Below, piece after piece: positions 61,067-64,000 of a stretch of DNA of 64,000 nt. Each line of letters begins with the position of its first letter. Within the stretch, counting starts at the first letter, position 1. The translations under genes were made by a program, and so were the position numbers. The notes beneath the pieces are model-generated. The model saw only the letters and a program-made list of their open reading frames with translations. It did not search any database and had not been told where the DNA came from. Source of the DNA: Gloeobacter morelensis MG652769 (GTDB taxonomy: Bacteria > Cyanobacteriota > Cyanobacteriia > Gloeobacterales > Gloeobacteraceae); NCBI RefSeq assembly GCF_021018745.1, contig NZ_CP063845.1, positions 1,364,001 through 1,428,000 of the forward strand, in the 5' to 3' direction.

Positions 61067-61948
61067 ATGGCTGCCCCCATACCTGGAGAATTCGAATACG
61101 ATACCAAGAGCGCTCCGGTCCTTACCTTCAAACGGGTACACGGATCCACCGGGATTGAGGTTGTCGAAGCGCTCTGTCCGGCGGGCGAATACCGCCACGG
61201 TGCAGCGGACGCTTTCGTCTTGCGGCTGGTCCGCCGGGGACATTCTCCCGCGCGCCTGGAACTGGGGGCGGGAGTGTTCGATGCCTACACCCGTTCTGGT
61301 GACTTGCTGTTCAATCCGGCTGGGACGGCAACCCGGTTCGCCATCGAATCACAGCGGCAGATGCTGATCGTTTCGCTGAGCGAGGCGCTCGTACTGCCGC
61401 TTCTCAATGAACATGGGGCCAATCCCGGGGATCTTGTCCCCTTGCTGGAAAGCCCGCTGCGCAGCGGATTGCTCGCCTCGCTGTGCCTTGCGCTGGGCGA
61501 GGAGGCCGACAACGGCGGGCTGCGGGGTGCGACGTTCGCAGAGGCGACCGTTACCGCTGCAGTGGCCGAGTTGTTGTTTCTGGCGAAGCAACCCGCCGGC
61601 ACCGCCGCGCCCACGGCCCCCGTTGCCTATCGGACAATCGCCCGCTGCCTGGAGCTTATCGAAGCGCGATTGGCCGAACCGTTGTTGCTATCGGAGTTGG
61701 CCCAGAGTGCGGGGATGGGGCGGAGTGCATTTTTGGGTGCCTTTCGAGCGGCTACCGGGCAGTCGCCCCACCAGTACATTCTTAGGCGGCGGGCGGAGCG
61801 GGCCGTAGCGCTGCTGCGCCCGGGAGACCTGCCCCTGGCCGAGGTGGCTCTGCTGGCCGGTTTTGCGCACCAGGCCCACATGACCAATGTCCTATCGCGC
61901 CTTTACGGCCTGACGCCCGCCCGCATCCGCAACCGGGAGGGCCGGTAA
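61067..61948 (+). CDS. AraC family transcriptional regulator
   Basis: 293 residues. The N-terminal AraC-binding-like sensory domain (about 20-130) is followed by two helix-turn-helix units in the last 100 residues (LLLSELAQSAGMGRSAFLGAF and LPLAEVALLAGFAHQAHMTNV in parts). It is divergent from the DJ-1/propeller fusion gene, 181 bp away, which is the likely target. The ligand is unknown. Confidence 0.9.
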   Translation: MAAPIPGEFEYDTKSAPVLTFKRVHGSTGIEVVEALCPAGEYRHGAADAFVLRLVRRGHSPARLELGAGVFDAYTRSGDLLFNPAGTATRFAIESQRQMLIVSLSEALVLPLLNEHGANPGDLVPLLESPLRSGLLASLCLALGEEADNGGLRGATFAEATVTAAVAELLFLAKQPAGTAAPTAPVAYRTIARCLELIEARLAEPLLLSELAQSAGMGRSAFLGAFRAATGQSPHQYILRRRAERAVALLRPGDLPLAEVALLAGFAHQAHMTNVLSRLYGLTPARIRNREGR

Positions 61949-62053
61949 GGCGCAGCTTCCCGCTCACTCAAAGACCCTGCTAAAAAGACTGGGGAAAGAG
62001 CGATGGCCCTCTCCCCCAGCCTTATCATTTCCCCAATGCTCGACCCACCGCAA

Positions 62054-62395
62054 TTAGCCGACACTCACCTGATTGGTCTCGACGGCAGCGGCGCCGTTGA
62101 CGGTCTTGGCCACTGCCACCATCTTCGTGAGGATCGCCTGGCTGGGCACTTTACCCTTGAGCACGACGGTGGTGCCCGTCTGGGCCACATAGAGCGTGTC
62201 GACGTCGTCAAGCTCAGGATCGTTGTCGAAGGCGAGCGCGACGCGCTTGGCCAGGCCGCTTTGATCGTACTCCCCGTTCAAACCGACGCGCTCCGGCGGC
62301 ACCGGCTCACCGGTGGGCGTCTGGGCCGGCTGCGCAGGCGCCTGGGCGGTCTGCTGCGGTTTTTCCAAGCCAAAAAGACGTTGAAGCCATCCCAT
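62054..62395 (-). CDS. BON domain protein
   Basis: 113 residues from ATG 62395. A proline/glutamine-rich linker (KPQQTAQAPAQPAQTPTGEP) is followed by a single BON domain (GLAKRVALAFDNDPELDD to VVLKGKVPSQAILTKMVAVA, TVNGAAAVETNQVSV). BON domains bind phospholipid or envelope components. No signal peptide, so it is probably cytoplasmic or membrane-associated. Confidence 0.82.
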   Translation of the reverse strand: MGWLQRLFGLEKPQQTAQAPAQPAQTPTGEPVPPERVGLNGEYDQSGLAKRVALAFDNDPELDDVDTLYVAQTGTTVVLKGKVPSQAILTKMVAVAKTVNGAAAVETNQVSVG

Positions 62396-62396
62396 A

Positions 62397-62813
62397 TTGC
62401 ACTTGTCCATGCGTAACTACCCAATCAGCATAGTAACCGTCCCCACCGGAAAAATGCCCCCCAGGACAGATATGAACATGTCGGGCATCTCGCGTGGATA
62501 CATATGCATATCTACCTGCCCGTGGGTCGTCCAACCCTCCCGGTGCTCGGAAGGGCGGCAAGCCGTCGCCGCGCCGCCACTGCGAGCGGGCGATTGGGAG
62601 GCGCTCATCCGGGCGCGTTATCCACTGCTGGGCAAACGCAACCCGGTGCATTTCACCCTCGATCCGCCCGGGGTGGCCGGGGTGGATCGTTTGGAAGTGC
62701 GCTTTGTCGTCGATTCCACCGGCGCGCTGCGGGTGACGGTGCGGGATCTGTCCATCGGTCGGCCGACTGAAATAAGTGCTCCTGCCGCTAGTCCAGGCCG
62801 TAATCCTCTTTGA
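62397..62813 (+). pseudogene. Possible remnant with Hsp70-like C-terminal segment
   Basis: The last 75 residues of this 138-codon frame (RNPVHFTLDPPGVAGVDRLE, VRFVVDSTGALRVTVRDLSI) look like the substrate-binding beta-domain edge of bacterial Hsp70-family proteins, while the first half has no sensible protein character. It overlaps the peroxidase gene on the other strand by 26 bp. A decayed gene fragment is the simplest reading; it may also be chance. Confidence 0.3.
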
Positions 62814-64000
62814 GCGAGCGCATAAAGGCCGCAAGCGCCGCCACATCGTCCTGCACCAGGGCGATGCGCCCGATTTCGGGATCGGCATTGCGCACTTGAG
62901 CGGCACGGGTCTTCTGCGAGAACGACCGGTAGAATTCGGCGACTGCTTCGAGCGTGCCTTTGCTGCCGTTGTGCAAATAGGGAGCCGAGTCCGCCAGATC
63001 CCTGAGGCCCGGAGTCTTGAAGCGGGCGAGGGACTGGGTGAGGGCGGCGTCTTTGCCGCTGTTGGGCACTTTAGCCAATCCCATCAGTGCTTCGAGCTTC
63101 TCGGGGGGCACCTTAAAGTCGGGATTAAGATACACGTTCCAGGCTCCGAGATCCGCCAGGGCCGGGTTGGCTGGGTCGGCGGGCTTGCGAAAGACACCCG
63201 AGGCGTTGGGGTGGAGGGAGGTCGGGGGCAAATAGGCGTCGTAGTTGGCGTTGCGTGCTTTTAGTGCAGGGATCGGCAGATTGGCGAAGGCCCCTTCGCC
63301 GTGGGCGGCGTCGTACTCCTGCTGGCTGGCCCCGGTGTTGTGCAGGCTGAAGTCGGTGAATTTGGGCGCTACGTGGCAGACCATGCAGTTGCCCACCTTT
63401 CCCTGTTGCAGCTCCGTGGCATCGACCGCGCGGCCCTGCGGTTCGGCCAGAAAGATCTGCAAGCCGACCAGTTCCTGCGCCCCAAAGGCAAAGGGTTGAT
63501 CGCTCAGCTCAAAAGCGCCGTCTGCGGGTGTTACAAAGCGCGGTTGCTTGAGGTCGGCGAGGAGCCTCCGCAGGCGGCGGCTGTAGGCGAGGTCCGATTC
63601 GCCGGAGGCGGGCTGGCGCGGTAAGCCGTTCTTTTGCAAGAACACGTCGTAGGGCGAACCTGCGAAGGCCCCTGCTTCGTCGCGGGCAAAGAACAGCGAG
63701 TCCATGTAGGCCGCCATCAACCGGCCGACCGCGTAGAGAATCTGCTCGTCGGTCGCTTTTGCGACATCGAGGCGATAGGACTCCGGCAGCACGAAGCGCG
63801 GATCGGGGCTCTTGCCGGCCAAGACCAGCGCGTAGGCCCCGCCGTTTTGCTGGGCGAGTTCGCCCTGGCCGTTGTCGTTGCGGACGATCGAAGCGACGTG
63901 GCGGATGGCGGCCGGGCGCTCGGTGAGTTTCCAGCCAAAGTTGCGGTCCGTCAGGGTATCGGCCACCAGTTTCTCCAGATTCGGAAACTGGCCGTCTAAG
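62788..64000 (-). CDS. Cytochrome c peroxidase/MauG-like protein, 5' end outside window
   Basis: The frame stays open to the window edge (LDGQFPNLEKLV before the first in-frame GTG), so the N-terminus is missing. The visible 404 residues hold one haem site, GNCMVCHVAPKFTDFSLHN, followed by RDLADSAPYLHNGSKGTLEA and EVAxFYR-type family motifs. Family members have a second N-terminal CxxCH, expected beyond the edge. These are periplasmic di-haem peroxidases or related oxidases. An export signal cannot be checked. Confidence 0.88.
   Translation of the reverse strand, partial: LDGQFPNLEKLVADTLTDRNFGWKLTERPAAIRHVASIVRNDNGQGELAQQNGGAYALVLAGKSPDPRFVLPESYRLDVAKATDEQILYAVGRLMAAYMDSLFFARDEAGAFAGSPYDVFLQKNGLPRQPASGESDLAYSRRLRRLLADLKQPRFVTPADGAFELSDQPFAFGAQELVGLQIFLAEPQGRAVDATELQQGKVGNCMVCHVAPKFTDFSLHNTGASQQEYDAAHGEGAFANLPIPALKARNANYDAYLPPTSLHPNASGVFRKPADPANPALADLGAWNVYLNPDFKVPPEKLEALMGLAKVPNSGKDAALTQSLARFKTPGLRDLADSAPYLHNGSKGTLEAVAEFYRSFSQKTRAAQVRNADPEIGRIALVQDDVAALAAFMRSLKEDYGLD

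Overview
The window comes from a GC-rich cyanobacterium, most likely Gloeobacter or a close relative. The signs are a photosystem II S4-domain protein, aerobic-type cobalamin genes (cobI, cobL, cobH, cobO), a large set of Uma2-family nucleases and several small cyanobacterial-style proteins. No rRNA or tRNA gene was seen. Both ends cut a gene: a GH13 amylase with a starch-binding domain on the left, and a cytochrome c peroxidase-like protein on the right.

Layout. 1-17 kb: amylase end, M20 peptidase, Phd/PIN toxin-antitoxin pair, exported amidohydrolase, PAS histidine kinase, cobI-cobL, a NarL-type two-component pair, a CBS-domain transporter, a CusA-type RND pump, a Uma2 protein and an unknown membrane protein. 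17-31 kb: a CPA2 cation/proton antiporter, divergent cobH/cobO, a thioredoxin-NHL protein, phosphohexomutase, the PSII S4 protein, and a NemR-like/YqhD/old-yellow-enzyme cluster with three shared operators, which looks like an electrophile and carbonyl detoxification unit. Then come a PhoD-like phosphatase and a FAH-family protein. 31-39 kb: a 39-residue membrane protein, a dihydroorotase-like protein without its metal ligands, a three-gene operon with a caspase/CHAT-like protease and a Trypco2-like protein, alanine racemase, a His-rich CobW GTPase, a glycosyltransferase and a thioredoxin-like ferredoxin.

39-58 kb is a defence island: a WYL regulator, Uma2 genes and a complete subtype I-MYXAN-like CRISPR-Cas locus (cas6-cas3-cas8-cas7-cas5-[two Uma2]-cas4/cas1-cas2). 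It is followed by an array of 65 identical 36-nt repeats and 64 spacers, with a 12-spacer block duplicated in tandem. The most interesting signal is the 735-bp, lower-GC gap before cas6. It holds what looks like a one-spacer mini-CRISPR with two degenerate repeats. The first 17 nt of its spacer match, except at positions 6 and 12, the start region of a promoter 130 bp downstream that precedes a 67-codon ORF and the cas operon. This is the arrangement expected of a Cascade-guided regulator (CreA/CreR-like).

58-64 kb: an Rpn-family nuclease, a YciI-like protein, a DJ-1/PfpI-beta-propeller fusion divergent from an AraC regulator, a BON-domain protein, a possible gene remnant and the partial peroxidase.
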